Notes: a model not told the origin generated them from the letters alone. A stretch of 64,000 nt of DNA from Bin87 sp963666415 (GCA_963666415.2 CAXXPD010000003.1:2170001-2234000), one strand, 5' to 3'; shown: positions 7,851 through 17,746, counted from the first letter of the stretch. Translations and numbers: made by a program.

Positions 7851-9115
7851 AATATCACTCCATCCTGACGCCATTGGTCGATCTCAGATAGTGGATAGCC
7901 CAGCTCCTCAAGGACTGTATCCGTGTGTTCCCCGAGGGCCGGCAGCGGGCCGGCTTGCAACGGTGTTTCGCCAAACGACACCAGCGGCCCGGCCATGCGC
8001 ACCGTGCCAAGGTCGCGATGGTTCACGTCGGCGACCATGTTGTTTTCCAGCACCTGTGGGAGGTCAAACAGTTCTTCCACAAATCGCACGGGCCCGGCAG
8101 GAACTCCGGCGGCGTCCAGCAGGTTAAGCCAATCCTGGGTTGTTCTACTGAGGAACACCGCCTCCGCATCGAACATCAACTGCTCGCCGAATTCGGCAGC
8201 TTCGGCGGAGCGCGGGTCGTAGCCATCGTCGAACCGGATGTCGTGCAGGCCGATCACCTCCAGCATCCGACGACGCAGCGGGTCGTTGAGGCAACCCACG
8301 ACCAGCATCCCGTCGGCGGCCTGGTAAAAACGATAGTAAATGTTGCCGGGCGACTGGAAGTGCTGACCCTCGTAGGTGTCCAGTATCTCGGTGTACGGGA
8401 CGCCGGCGGCGCGCATCACATCCAGGGATTCCCGAATTTGCAGGTGCGGCTCGGCATCGACGTTTTCAATGCGGACGAAACGCATCCCGAGCATCATCAG
8501 GCTGGTGCCGAGCAGGGATGCTTCCAGTTTCTGGCCCATGCCCCCGTTGCGCTCCCGGGCGAACAGCGCTCCGCAGACCGCCCACGCCTGCGCCAGACCA
8601 CACGCCGAATCCACCAGCGGACTGGCGACGATTTGTTGGGGGACACCACGCAACGTCTTGCCCTCGCTGGTGGCAATCCCAGACATGCCCTGAATGATGA
8701 TGTCGTAGCCGGGACGGTAAGCGTCCGGGCCGTTGTGCCCAAACGCCGACCCTTCACAATAGATGATTTTCGGATTGATGGCGGAAAGTGTTTCGTAGTC
8801 GATGCCGAGGCGGGCCGCAACATCGGGACGGTTGTTGGCCAGAACCACGTCGGCCTGCTGGGTGAGGCGTCGTACTACATCCGCGCTGCCCGGCCGGTTC
8901 AGGTTCAGGGTGATGGAACGCTTGCCCCGGTTGTAGGCCATAAAGGGTCGTCCTTCGGTGGCGGTAACCGCCTGGGCGCCTCGCCACAAGTCCCCCCAGG
9001 GTGGTTCAACCTTGATAACGCCGGCGCCCATATCGGCCAGCAGCATTCCGGCGGTGGGAGTGGCGATCATCGTCGAAAATTCGACAACGTTGATACCGTC
9101 TAGTGGGCCGGGCAT
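7847..9115 (-). CDS. CaiB/BaiF-type (family III) CoA transferase
   Basis: A 422-residue family III CoA transferase, which moves CoA between carboxylic acids through an aspartyl-CoA anhydride. The N-terminus PLDGINVVEFSTMIATPTAG and the stretch GADVIKVE-like (MGAGVIKVEPPWGD) form the CoA-binding Rossmann fold. NRGKRSITLNL is a family hallmark. The likely catalytic Asp is in SPLVDSACGLAQA. The substrate cannot be told from sequence. Its stop overlaps the start of the thioredoxin reductase fusion (GTGA), so the two are translationally coupled. The methyltransferase gene ends 93 bases upstream on the same strand. Confidence 0.92.
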   Translation of the reverse strand: MPGPLDGINVVEFSTMIATPTAGMLLADMGAGVIKVEPPWGDLWRGAQAVTATEGRPFMAYNRGKRSITLNLNRPGSADVVRRLTQQADVVLANNRPDVAARLGIDYETLSAINPKIIYCEGSAFGHNGPDAYRPGYDIIIQGMSGIATSEGKTLRGVPQQIVASPLVDSACGLAQAWAVCGALFARERNGGMGQKLEASLLGTSLMMLGMRFVRIENVDAEPHLQIRESLDVMRAAGVPYTEILDTYEGQHFQSPGNIYYRFYQAADGMLVVGCLNDPLRRRMLEVIGLHDIRFDDGYDPRSAEAAEFGEQLMFDAEAVFLSRTTQDWLNLLDAAGVPAGPVRFVEELFDLPQVLENNMVADVNHRDLGTVRMAGPLVSFGETPLQAGPLPALGEHTDTVLEELGYPLSEIDQWRQDGVIL

Positions 9116-9208
9116 AGCGGTGTCATTGAGGGTAACAGTCGGGTTGGCTGGACTGAATGATCGGAGCGGAACTGATAATCCACGATTGGCGCAGATTATA
9201 GCACCGGG

Positions 9209-10615
9209 CTAGCCGAACAACGGCAACCGCTCCGCACCGAATCGCAGCGAATCAGCCGGAATCATCGCCGCCAGGGCCGCCGGAGTGTGCGATGCCGAGG
9301 TGTGCGATGCCGGGGTGTAGTCAGATGCTTCGGCGTCGCCGCCGGTAAGCCAGCCTAGGGCTTGCGCTGCCGTTGGTTCGGGGATGGCTTTGGATTGCAT
9401 CAGCACCCGAAAATCACCGAGGCCGCCGGGTCTCGTGAGGTGGGTCAGTGCCGCGAGCCATGCCCGGCCATCGTTGGGCGGTGTGGCGAACGAACCGGAG
9501 GCAAACGGATCGGGGACGAACGAACCAGGGAGGAAGTCAGGCAATTTACCGTCCGGCCCGACCGGGAGGGTTTGCCAGCCCGACGTGGCGTCAACGGACG
9601 GCTGGCCGGTACGCCGGATGGTTTGCAGACCCAACTGTTGCAGCAGCCAACCCTGGGGCACGTTGCCGATGGCGGTCAGACCGGCCAGCGCTCCCGCCCT
9701 TTGTACAGCCGTGAAATCTACCTGGGCGGTAATGTCCTGCCGGCCGGCATCCACCAGCGGCGTGTCGGTTTGAGTGTGATTGCGGTAGGTAACGAGGGTG
9801 CCGTCGCGGCGTTGGTCCGGGTCGTACAGGTCGCTGGCAGTGCGCCCGTAATCGATGGTCAGCGCGAAGCCCGATTGCAACGTGAGCGCTATGGAGTTGG
9901 CCCAGGCATCCAGTTGCAGGCAGATTTCGGCAGTTTGCCCATCCTCCAACGCGATTTCAGCCTCGGCCAACCGTTGCGCGAGCAGTGGCGTGGACGGTTC
10001 GCCAGCACGCTCGATCAGGATTCCCTCGTAACCGTCGGCGACGTCGGGTGCGATGTCTACGTACAGCTCGCGGAGTTGATGCTTCTCCATGCGAACGCGG
10101 TGGACGGGCAAAGCGTCCAGCAACTCGTTGGACAGAACGCAGCCGGTTACGTTCCGAATCGGCAGGCGCAAGGCATCCGCGACGATGCGGTGGGCATTGT
10201 CCAGGCCGTGTTCCCGTCCGCCGTGTTCCGGTCCAGTGTAAGTCCATCGGTCGCTGACGATGTACCGCATGGCAGCGGCAAACCCCGTGGGCAGCCAGGC
10301 GGCGGCGGTCAGGATGTCTCGACACAACAGGCCATCTCCGGCGCCGGCTTCGACCACGACGAAGGGCGCGGGTCTTCCCAGCAGTGTCCAGCATTGAAAC
10401 AATTGCACCGCCAGCAATACGCCGAAGGCGGGATGAACCTGGGGACTGGTGTAATAGTCATCCAGCGGGTTGCGGTCCGCACGCGTGTAATATCCACCCG
10501 GCCCGTGCAGGGCGCGCGCCATGTACTCGGCGAACGTAATCGGCCCGCGGCGTGCGATGCGACGCCGAATCAGGCGTTCCGCCAGGGTGGGCGCGTGTAC
10601 GCCGGAGGTGACCAA
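9209..10615 (-). CDS. MidA/NDUFAF7-like SAM-dependent methyltransferase (COG1565)
   Basis: A 468-residue protein of the DUF185/MidA family. The human member NDUFAF7 methylates an arginine of complex I subunit NDUFS2; the bacterial role is less certain. The motifs are the N-terminal PITFAEYMARALHGPGGYY, the SAM-binding VVEAGAGDGLLCRDIL, SNELLDALPVHRV, and FALTIDYGR. The C-terminal ~100 residues are Thr/Ser/Ala-rich and poorly conserved. The start at 10615 is a TTG with no clear ribosome site, so the exact N-terminus is uncertain by a few codons. Confidence 0.9.
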   Translation of the reverse strand: MVTSGVHAPTLAERLIRRRIARRGPITFAEYMARALHGPGGYYTRADRNPLDDYYTSPQVHPAFGVLLAVQLFQCWTLLGRPAPFVVVEAGAGDGLLCRDILTAAAWLPTGFAAAMRYIVSDRWTYTGPEHGGREHGLDNAHRIVADALRLPIRNVTGCVLSNELLDALPVHRVRMEKHQLRELYVDIAPDVADGYEGILIERAGEPSTPLLAQRLAEAEIALEDGQTAEICLQLDAWANSIALTLQSGFALTIDYGRTASDLYDPDQRRDGTLVTYRNHTQTDTPLVDAGRQDITAQVDFTAVQRAGALAGLTAIGNVPQGWLLQQLGLQTIRRTGQPSVDATSGWQTLPVGPDGKLPDFLPGSFVPDPFASGSFATPPNDGRAWLAALTHLTRPGGLGDFRVLMQSKAIPEPTAAQALGWLTGGDAEASDYTPASHTSASHTPAALAAMIPADSLRFGAERLPLFG

Positions 10616-10742
10616 GAGGATTAATTCAGCGTGCGATTGGTGGCGGGAGAGGTTGCTGGGGCATCGTTCTGCGGTGGGTTCACGGGAGGTTACCTTCAGC
10701 GCAACCGTCTTCCGTCCTGCAACAGGAGGGTTTCAGATCCGA

Positions 10743-11099
10743 CTAGCGGTAGAGGGGTTTGAAGAAGCTATGCAGGAAGTTGTTGCGGTGCGCCCAGGAA
10801 TGAGCTCGCTTGAGCACCGCGTCGGGTATTGGCTCGGCGCGACGGTGGGTGATGCGCAGGGTTTCGTAGTCGGACAACTCTGGCGGAGCCTCGGCGGTGT
10901 ATAGCAGCTCGCATCCCTCGGCCTCGGCGTACAGTTTCATGCCGTCGAAACCCTTCACCTTCCGACCCGGGGTCTGGTAGATGAAGAACTCAGTGCTGCC
11001 CACCAGCTCGTCCAGGTGGTCGTTGCCGTTGCCACGGCCACCGCCCTGACGGATCTGATCCCGCCCGATGCCGTAGTTACTGAGCCGCCGTTCCTGCAT
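10743..11099 (-). CDS. Hypothetical protein (118 aa)
   Basis: I do not recognise this protein. It is soluble, without signal peptide or membrane segment. The N-terminus is Gly/Arg-rich (DQIRQGGGRGNGNDHLDELV). The middle (STEFFIYQTPGRKVKGFDG) looks like beta strands, and the C-terminus ends in a basic, aromatic helix (RNNFLHSFFKPLYR). An AAGGCGG ribosome site lies just before the ATG. It is followed upstream by the SMP-30-like gene's 3' end, 50 bases away on the same strand. Confidence 0.6.
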   Translation of the reverse strand: MQERRLSNYGIGRDQIRQGGGRGNGNDHLDELVGSTEFFIYQTPGRKVKGFDGMKLYAEAEGCELLYTAEAPPELSDYETLRITHRRAEPIPDAVLKRAHSWAHRNNFLHSFFKPLYR

Positions 11100-11149
11100 T
11101 TGACACCGCCTTGCGCGCCGATACCCGCTTTGAATTTACCAGCTTGGAT

Positions 11150-12061
11150 TTAGGGGTAGATTGCCCAGCCCACGCGGTCGGTTTTGGCGTGGAAGAAGTG
11201 GCCGTCGGTGGAGGTAACGAATACCTCGGTGAGGTCGGGACCGCCGAAGCACACGTTGGTGGGCCGGGTGGCGGCGACGGGGTGGGTCTCCAGCACGCGG
11301 CCAGTTGGGGAAAACACGTACAGCATGGGGCCCGGGCCGGCCGTGGGCCAGCCCGCCGTTGCGATGATGTTGCCATCAGCGTCCAGGCACATCCCGTCGA
11401 TGCCGCGGTGCACGTGTGCGGCGTCGCGACCGAAGGTGTGCAGCGTGGTGTAGGCGCCAACGGTGCCGTCGCCGGTGATGGGGTAGGCGCGCAGCTCGCG
11501 GTCAATGTCGAGGCGGTCGCTGTTGCTCTCGGCAACGTACAGCGTGTTCCCATCGGGCGATACCAGGATGCCGTTGGGCATGGTGGTATCGGTAGTTGAG
11601 CGCACGGTCTTGTAGGAACCGTCGGCTTGGGGCACAGCGCACAACACCGAGCGGTGATCCAGCTGCTCAACTTCTGAGGCGGCCACGTTGCCCGCATTCC
11701 AGGGGTTGGTGAACCAGATGCGACCCCTGATGTCGATGGCCAGGTCGTTGGGCGTGTTCAACGGCACGCCATCGAGGTTATCAGCTATGGTGGTTGTACC
11801 GCCATCTGCATCGAAACGGACGATCGCCCGTCCGTTCTGGCAGCAGCCGAAGAGCTGGCCCTGGGCGTTGAACGCCAATCCGTTGGTGAAATTGGTGTTT
11901 TCACGATATACGGAGAACTCGCCGGATTTGGGGTTGTAGCCATAGATGCGGCTGGCGTGGATATGGGTGAACAGCACCAACTCCCCGTTCCAAGCCGGGC
12001 CCTCGGTGATGCCTCCGGGTGGGTTTTCGAACCGGTTGATGAGGTTGAAACGCCAGCTCAT
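11150..12061 (-). CDS. SMP-30/gluconolactonase/LRE family protein
   Basis: A 303-residue six-bladed beta-propeller of the SMP-30 family, whose members hydrolyse sugar lactones or organophosphates with one bound divalent metal. The expected metal ligands are visible: Glu in ITEGPAWNGE, Asn in LNTPNDLAIDIRGRIWFT, and Asp in HRGIDGMCLDADGNI. I chose the ATG at 12061, which has AAGGAG nine bases upstream; the frame stays open upstream to 12151, but that part has no family similarity. The substrate is unknown, and no sugar-pathway genes are adjacent. Confidence 0.88.
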   Translation of the reverse strand: MSWRFNLINRFENPPGGITEGPAWNGELVLFTHIHASRIYGYNPKSGEFSVYRENTNFTNGLAFNAQGQLFGCCQNGRAIVRFDADGGTTTIADNLDGVPLNTPNDLAIDIRGRIWFTNPWNAGNVAASEVEQLDHRSVLCAVPQADGSYKTVRSTTDTTMPNGILVSPDGNTLYVAESNSDRLDIDRELRAYPITGDGTVGAYTTLHTFGRDAAHVHRGIDGMCLDADGNIIATAGWPTAGPGPMLYVFSPTGRVLETHPVAATRPTNVCFGGPDLTEVFVTSTDGHFFHAKTDRVGWAIYP

Positions 12062-12195
12062 AGTGGCAAACTCCTTGCGCATTTGTAACGGCAGCAACCC
12101 GCGGCAGTGTAGCCGGCGAACTGCTTTCGTCGGGATTGTAGCAGGCGGCACCGTTGGGCGGCAACGGGATTGACCGAGAGACGGTAATCAGACCT

Positions 12196-12262
12196 GGATT
12201 CACAAGATGGACAGGATCAAGACGAGGCCGGTCAACCCCTATCCTGTATATCTTGCTAATCC
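12196..12262. repeat. Imperfect palindrome, interspersed-repeat type
   Basis: Arms at 12196-12217 and 12241-12262 match in 18 of 22 positions as an inverted repeat around the motif ACAGGAT. A related half-copy (ATGGATGGACAGGATTTAC) lies at 61800-61818. The 264 bases between the SMP-30 gene and moeA hold nothing else that I can see. Confidence 0.55.
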
Positions 12263-12325
12263 ATGTAAATTTCGGAACGCCCCCTTTTGACACTGGCGCG
12301 GCGGACGGTTAGCATCGCACTTACG

Positions 12326-13582
12326 ATGCCTGAGTTTTTTAACGTATTGCCACCGGCTGAAGCATTGGCCTTGCTGCTGGAACAGTTGCCGTCTGGCGCT
12401 GCGGCCGGCACGGAAACGGTTCTTGCGGTGGATGCGCTGGGTCGCGTCGTCGCCGAGGCCGTGATTGCTTCGGAATCGCTGCCTCCGTTTGCTCGGTCCA
12501 GCATGGACGGATACAGCGTGCGCGCGGCCGACACCTACGGCGCAACCGACGGGTTGCCGGCTTGGTTCAGCGTGGTGGGCGAGGTGCCGATGGGTCAGCA
12601 GCCGGCGGTTTCGCTGGGCATCGGCCAGGCGGCGCTGGCCTACACCGGCGGGATGCTGGCGTTGAGCGCCGATGCCGTAGTGATGGTTGAACACACCCAA
12701 CAAATCGATAATGGCACCATCGAGGTGATGCGCCCGGTGGCGCCCGGCGAGAACGTGGTGCAGGTCGGCGAGGACGTAACCGCCGGCGATGTCGTCCTGC
12801 CGCCTGGACACATCATCAGGCCGCAGGACATCGGTGCCCTCACCGCGTTGGGAGTCGCCGAAATATGCGCCGGCAAACGGCCAAGAGTTGGCATCCTGTC
12901 GATGGGAGATGAGATTGTTGCGCCGGAGCGTGCGCCCGGCCCAGGCCAGGTACGGGATGTGAACACCTACACGGTAGCGTCCCAAATCTCCAACGCCGGC
13001 GGCATCCCGATCCCGCTCGGTCTGGTCGGCGACGACTTCCAGACACAAATGGACGCAGCCCGCGAGGGTTTTGAGCAGACCGATATGCTGGTAATATCGG
13101 CCGGCAGCTCGGTGAGTGCTCGCGACTGCACGGTGGACATCGTGGCCGCGCTGGGTGAACCCGGCGTTTTGGTGCACGGCCTGTCCCTGCGACCGGGCAA
13201 GCCGGCCATCGTCGGGTTGTGCGACGGCAAGCCGGTGATCGGGCTGCCGGGCAATCCGGTATCAGCGATGGTGGTGTGCAACCTGCTGGTGCGACCCACC
13301 GTGTTTCGCCTGGCGGGCTGCGCCGCTCCGCCGGAGCCGCCAACCACCACGGCCATCCTGGCTCAGGATGTGCCGTCAGCAGCGGGGCGGGAAGATTTTG
13401 TGCCGGTCAGACTGGAGACGCCCGCCGCCGACTCCGGCGAGGACGCGCTGCCCACCGCCCATCCGGTGTGGGGCAAAAGCGGGCTGATATTCACGCTGGT
13501 ACGGGCCGACGGAGTGCTGCGCGTGCCACCGGATTTTGCCGGTATTTACGCCGGCGAACGCGTGCAGGTACGACGGTTCTGA
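12326..13582 (+). CDS. moeA: Molybdopterin molybdotransferase MoeA
   Basis: A 418-residue MoeA, which inserts molybdate into adenylylated molybdopterin, the last step of molybdenum cofactor synthesis. Hallmarks in order: PFARSSMDGYSVRAAD, the glycine-rich domain III motif LVISAGSSVSARDCT, LSLRPGKPAIVGL and VIGLPGNPVSAMVV. The ATG at 12326 begins the family N-terminus PEFFNVLPPAEAL; an upstream ATG at 12287 would add 13 unconserved residues. A second MoeA with an extra domain follows 30 bases later. The nitrate reductase at 41495 is a probable client. Confidence 0.94.
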   Translation: MPEFFNVLPPAEALALLLEQLPSGAAAGTETVLAVDALGRVVAEAVIASESLPPFARSSMDGYSVRAADTYGATDGLPAWFSVVGEVPMGQQPAVSLGIGQAALAYTGGMLALSADAVVMVEHTQQIDNGTIEVMRPVAPGENVVQVGEDVTAGDVVLPPGHIIRPQDIGALTALGVAEICAGKRPRVGILSMGDEIVAPERAPGPGQVRDVNTYTVASQISNAGGIPIPLGLVGDDFQTQMDAAREGFEQTDMLVISAGSSVSARDCTVDIVAALGEPGVLVHGLSLRPGKPAIVGLCDGKPVIGLPGNPVSAMVVCNLLVRPTVFRLAGCAAPPEPPTTTAILAQDVPSAAGREDFVPVRLETPAADSGEDALPTAHPVWGKSGLIFTLVRADGVLRVPPDFAGIYAGERVQVRRF

Positions 13583-13612
13583 GCGGCCAACCGGGAGAAT
13601 CCAACGCCAACC

Positions 13613-15598
13613 ATGAATGACCAGGCAAACACACAGCCAGCGCACCGACACCGCCGTTACTTCCTGCAGGACATTCCTCTGGAAGAGGCGTTGCGTCGTT
13701 GGTTCGGCGCGCTGGACGACGCCCGGGCGTTGGTACCGACCGGCCCCGAACCGGTTGCGTTGGATGCCGCGGATATCGTCGGCCGGATTACCGCTGCTCC
13801 GGTGTGGGCGGTTGCATCGTCGCCGCACTACGATGCTGCCGCGATGGACGGGATTGCAGTGCGCGCCGCAGATACCGTCGGCGCCACCGAAACGGCTCCC
13901 GTGACGCTGTCCGTTGGCACTCAGGCGGTGTGGGTGGATACCGGCGATGCCATGCCGCCCGACGCCAATGCGGTGGTAATGATCGAACACGTGCAGCGAG
14001 ATACCGACGACGCCACCATCGTGCGTGTCCTCGAAGCGGTGGCCCCGTGGCAGCACGTGCGCCCGTTGGGTGAGGACATCGTAGCTACTGAACTGGTGCT
14101 GCCGGAGAACCATCGCATCAGGCCGGTTGAACTGGGCGCCTGCGCCGCTGCCGGACTGACCTCCATACCGGTGCGCCGTCGACCATCGGTGTCAATCATT
14201 CCAACCGGCAACGAACTGGTTCCGATTCACGCCACGCGCCAGCCCGGAGACATTCCCGAGTTCAACTCGCTGATCCTGGGTGGGTTGGTGCGTCAATGGG
14301 GTGGTGAACCGAAGGTTATTGAGCCGGTGCGGGATGATGCGGAGGCGATCCGCGCCGCAGTCGTTGCCGAACTGGTCGCGTCCGATGTGGTGGTCATCAA
14401 TGCCGGCTCGTCGGCTGGCGACGCCGACTATACGGCCTCGGTCATTGAATCGCTGGGGACGCTCCAGGTGCACGGCATCGCCATCCGACCCGGGCATCCC
14501 GTGGCGTTGGGCGTGGCGCGCTCGTCGAGCGGTGGCGGCAAGGCCGTACTGGGCTTGCCGGGATACCCGGTGTCGGCGGCGCTGACCGCCGAGCTGCTCT
14601 TGAAACCAGCGCTGGAACGGTTGCTTGGTGTCGAGATGCCGCAGCGCCCGCGACTGACGGCCCAGATTACTCGCAAGGTGCTGTCTCCCATCGGCGAGGA
14701 CGAGTTTCTGCGGGTGAAGTTGGGTCGTGTCGGCGGGCGCATGACGGCAACTCCTGTTCAGCGCGGCGCCGGCGTAGTGATGTCGCTGGTGCGGGCCGAC
14801 GGCATCGTGCGCATCCCCAGCCGTTCCGAGGGTCTCGATGCCGGCGCCACCGTAGACGTTGACCTGCTTCGTGAGCTGGAGGAAGTCGAAAACACCATCG
14901 TTGCCATCGGCAGTCATGACCTGACGCTGGATTTAATGCACAGCCATCTGCGTCGCCAGCGACCGGTGGTGAACCTGGCGTCGGCCCACGTGGGCAGTCT
15001 CGGCGGTCTGGCTGCCCTGCGCCGGGGCGAAACCCACCTCGCCGGCTGCCATCTGCTGGACGCTGGCACCGGTGAGTACAATGTAGCGGACGTGCGCCGT
15101 TACCTGCCGAATACTCCGGTCGTGATTGTGCGGTTGGTGGGCCGGACGCAAGGTTTGATGGTGGCACCCGGCAATCCACTGTCCGTCAATACGCTGGATG
15201 ATTTGCAGCGTCCCAATATTGGATTTGTAAACCGACAGCGCGGCTCAGGCACCCGCGTTCTGCTCGATTACCATTTGGGCCAATTGGGCATCGAACCGGC
15301 GTCCGTGCCAGGGTACGACCGGGAAGAATACAGCCACCTGGCGGTGGCGGCGGCGGTGTCTGGCGGGTCGGCCAACGTCGGTTTGGGCATACTATCGGCA
15401 GCGCGAGCGTTGGGCCTGGACTTCGTCCCGCTGTTCAGCGAAGAGTATGACTTGGTGATTCCCCAGGAACATTATCGCAGCCGGTTGCTGCAACCCTTAC
15501 TGGCGTTGCTTGTCGATACCGAGTTTCGTGCGGCGGTGGATGCTCTGGGCGGCTACGATGTAACGCGCATGGGCGAGGTGCGGGCTACTTTGCCGTAG
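13613..15598 (+). CDS. MoeA fused to periplasmic-binding-protein-like domain
   Basis: A 661-residue two-part protein. Residues ~15-425 are MoeA-like (YDAAAMDGIAVRAAD, INAGSSAGDADYTA, AIRPGHPVALGV, VLGLPGYPVSAALT). Residues ~430-661 resemble a PBP-like/LysR-substrate domain (VAIGSHDLTLDLMHSHL, FVNRQRGSGTRVLLDYHL, SGGSANVGLGILSAARAL). This fusion is known in archaea and some bacteria and is linked to molybdate or tungstate sensing or handling. The C-terminal domain has no signal peptide, so it acts inside the cell, perhaps binding the oxyanion for insertion. It lies 30 bases after moeA, so the two are probably one operon. Confidence 0.92.
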   Translation: MNDQANTQPAHRHRRYFLQDIPLEEALRRWFGALDDARALVPTGPEPVALDAADIVGRITAAPVWAVASSPHYDAAAMDGIAVRAADTVGATETAPVTLSVGTQAVWVDTGDAMPPDANAVVMIEHVQRDTDDATIVRVLEAVAPWQHVRPLGEDIVATELVLPENHRIRPVELGACAAAGLTSIPVRRRPSVSIIPTGNELVPIHATRQPGDIPEFNSLILGGLVRQWGGEPKVIEPVRDDAEAIRAAVVAELVASDVVVINAGSSAGDADYTASVIESLGTLQVHGIAIRPGHPVALGVARSSSGGGKAVLGLPGYPVSAALTAELLLKPALERLLGVEMPQRPRLTAQITRKVLSPIGEDEFLRVKLGRVGGRMTATPVQRGAGVVMSLVRADGIVRIPSRSEGLDAGATVDVDLLRELEEVENTIVAIGSHDLTLDLMHSHLRRQRPVVNLASAHVGSLGGLAALRRGETHLAGCHLLDAGTGEYNVADVRRYLPNTPVVIVRLVGRTQGLMVAPGNPLSVNTLDDLQRPNIGFVNRQRGSGTRVLLDYHLGQLGIEPASVPGYDREEYSHLAVAAAVSGGSANVGLGILSAARALGLDFVPLFSEEYDLVIPQEHYRSRLLQPLLALLVDTEFRAAVDALGGYDVTRMGEVRATLP

Positions 15599-15677
15599 GG
15601 GGTTATCCTGCCGTAGCGGGCGACCTTGCCATAACGGGCTACCGTGTACCGTAAATGATGTCTCCAGGTCGTGCGAT

Positions 15678-16259
15678 GTGGTGAATCCCGAACAACCATC
15701 GGATGCCAAACGGCCGGATGCCGGGCAACGCCGGTTGGACGAAATCATCCGCCGGAGAGTGGCTGGCCTGGCGGCAGCGCGGGCAACCCACGGCGAGCGC
15801 CATCCGGAATCGCTGCGCGCCCAGCACCGCCTGGCCCACGCTTACCGGGCGGCCCGTCAGTTTGACGAAGCGTTGCGTTGGTTTGAGGCGACGGTGCGGG
15901 AAAGCCAGGATGTCCACAGGGCACACGATTCGCAAACTTTGCGCTACCGCAGCAGTCTGGCCAACTGCCATTTCGCCGCCGGCGACACCGAGCAGGCCAT
16001 AGTGTTGTTTGGTCAGCTACTGGAATTGCGGCGGGCCACGTTGGGAGCGCAGCACCCCGACACCCTGCGCAGCCAGGGGAGTCTGGCCAACGGCCTGCAC
16101 TCGGCCGGCCGCTTCGCTGAGGCTGTTGATTTGCACCACCGCAACGTGAGTGAACGGGGGTCGGCGCTGGGCGAAGAGCATTCATCCACCGAATCCAGCC
16201 GCCGCAATTTGGCGCGCACCCGGCAAGATGCCGTCGATGCTGACCAATCTCCAATTTAG
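15678..16259 (+). CDS. Tetratricopeptide (kinesin-light-chain type) repeat protein
   Basis: A 193-residue protein with about three TPRs of the 42-residue kinesin-light-chain type: ERHPESLRAQHRLAHAYRAA, QTLRYRSSLANCHFAAGD and HPDTLRSQGSLANGLHSAG. TPRs bind proteins; no partner is evident. The start is a GTG at 15678 or 15681, neither with a strong ribosome site. The C-terminus is charged and probably disordered. The 257 bases that follow, up to the ISAs1 element, hold no gene that I can support. Confidence 0.8.
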   Translation: MVNPEQPSDAKRPDAGQRRLDEIIRRRVAGLAAARATHGERHPESLRAQHRLAHAYRAARQFDEALRWFEATVRESQDVHRAHDSQTLRYRSSLANCHFAAGDTEQAIVLFGQLLELRRATLGAQHPDTLRSQGSLANGLHSAGRFAEAVDLHHRNVSERGSALGEEHSSTESSRRNLARTRQDAVDADQSPI

Positions 16260-16516
16260 AAGCCAAACCGGTCGGTCACGTCTCTCCCCCTGATCGTGCC
16301 TCGGCGGGTGCAAAACCCGGCGCGTAGCAACGCACAGTTACCGGTTGCATCCGGCTACCGTTTCCCCGCAACGCGGCGTTGTGTGGAAGGGTGGTATCAA
16401 TTGGGTACGCATGACTACTCGTCGATGACGATGCGGCAAGTCGTGCCATACCGGCAATCTTGCGTCACCGGGAGATGTGCGCGGTATCGCCCTGGATAAT
16501 TCTGCTCGTGCGCCGA

Positions 16517-17746
16517 CAGGGCAATCGCGTTATAGATTGGTAGACTTGGCCAGGCATGCGAGTCCAGTGATATGAAGGGGAGAGGGGAGGAGTGATGAGA
16601 GAGGGGAAGGGCGCGTCCATTATGGATTATTTCGGGACGTTGGAGGACCCCAGGATCGACCGGTGCAAGCGGCACCAGCTGCTGGACATCATTGCCATTG
16701 CCATCTGCGCCGTCATCTGCGGCGCCGACTCCTGGGTCTACATCGAATTGTTCGGCAAGAGCAAGCTGGAATGGTTCCAGACCTTCCTGGAACTGCCCCA
16801 CGGCATCCCGTCCCACGACACCTTCGGCGACGTCTTCTCCCGGCTGGACCCGGAGCAGTTCCAGCAGTGCTTCATGGCCTGGACCCAGGCGGTGTCCGAC
16901 CTGATCCCCGGGGAAGTGGTGGCCATCGACGGCAAGACGGTACGGCGTTCCCACGACCGCAATGTGGGCAAGCGGGCCATCCACCTGGTCAGCGCCTGGG
17001 CCTCGGCCAACACGCTGACCCTGGGGCAGGTGAAGACCGCGGAGAAGTCCAACGAAATCACCGCGATCCCCCAGTTGCTGCCAATGCTGGAACTGAAGGG
17101 GTGCATCGTCACCATCGACGCCATGGGCTGCCAGCAGGAGATCGCCCAGGGGATTCTGGACCGGGGAGCCGGCTACGTGCTGGCGCTGAAGGAGAACCAA
17201 GGTCAACTGTATGAAGACGTGCGGGACCGGTTCGAGGGAGCGGAGGAGTTCGGCTTCGGGGGAGTGCCCCATGACTACGCCACCACCCTGAACCAAGACC
17301 ACGGAAGGATAGAACGTCGGGAGTGCTGGACAATCAGCGACCCATCTTGCCTGGAGTACCTGAGCACCGGGTAGGACTGGCCCGGCCTGCGCTCGGCGGT
17401 CAAGGTGGTGGGCCGCCGGGAGACGCCGGCAGGGACCACGGTGCAGCCCCGGTACTACATCAGCAGCCTGGATGCCCCGGCGGAGCGACTGCTGAAGGTG
17501 GTGCGCACTCACTGGAGCATCGAGAACTGCTTGCACTGGAGCCTGGACGTGACTTTCGGGGAAGACCATTGCCGGATCCGCAAGGACCACGCTCCGCAGA
17601 ACATGGCCACGCTGCGGCAGGTTTCGCACAATCTGCTCAAGAACGAAACGAGCCTGAAGGTGGGCATCCAGGGGAAACGCCTCCAGGCCGGCTGGAAGGA
17701 GGACTACCTGCTAAAAGTCCTACGCAGCTAAAACGCGATTGCCCTG
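16517..17746 (+). mobile_element. ISAs1-family element, type A, copy 1
   Basis: The element is 1230 bp with perfect 15-bp inverted ends (CAGGGCAATCGCGTT / AACGCGATTGCCCTG). It is flanked by a perfect 10-bp target duplication, CGTGCGCCGA, at 16507-16516 and 17747-17756. Copies 2 and 3 are the same length. It sits about 70-100 bases upstream of the Agl23-like gene, so it may have displaced that operon's promoter. Confidence 0.95.
16592..17731 (+). pseudogene. ISAs1 transposase with in-frame amber codon
   Basis: This is the ISAs1 (H-repeat type) DDE transposase. Its parts are DYFGTLEDPRIDRCKRHQLL, VVAIDGKTVRR (first Asp), IVTIDAMGCQ (second Asp) and SIENCLHWSLDVTFGEDHC (Glu). Codon 261 is TAG (17372-17374) where copy 2 has CAG (Gln), so translation would stop before the catalytic Glu. 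The frame then stays open to the normal stop at 17731. The start is GTG 16592 or ATG 16595, just after GGGAGG. Unless the amber is suppressed, this copy can move only with transposase supplied by another copy. Confidence 0.9.

Noticed and set aside
7925..10624. Long plus-strand open frames of about 390 and 420 codons
   Set aside because: They lie opposite the CaiB-like and MidA-like genes, show no family motifs, and follow from high GC content.
16415..17629. A 404-codon minus-strand open frame over the ISAs1 element, also present in the other copies
   Set aside because: It is antisense to the transposase, and its residues match no known family.
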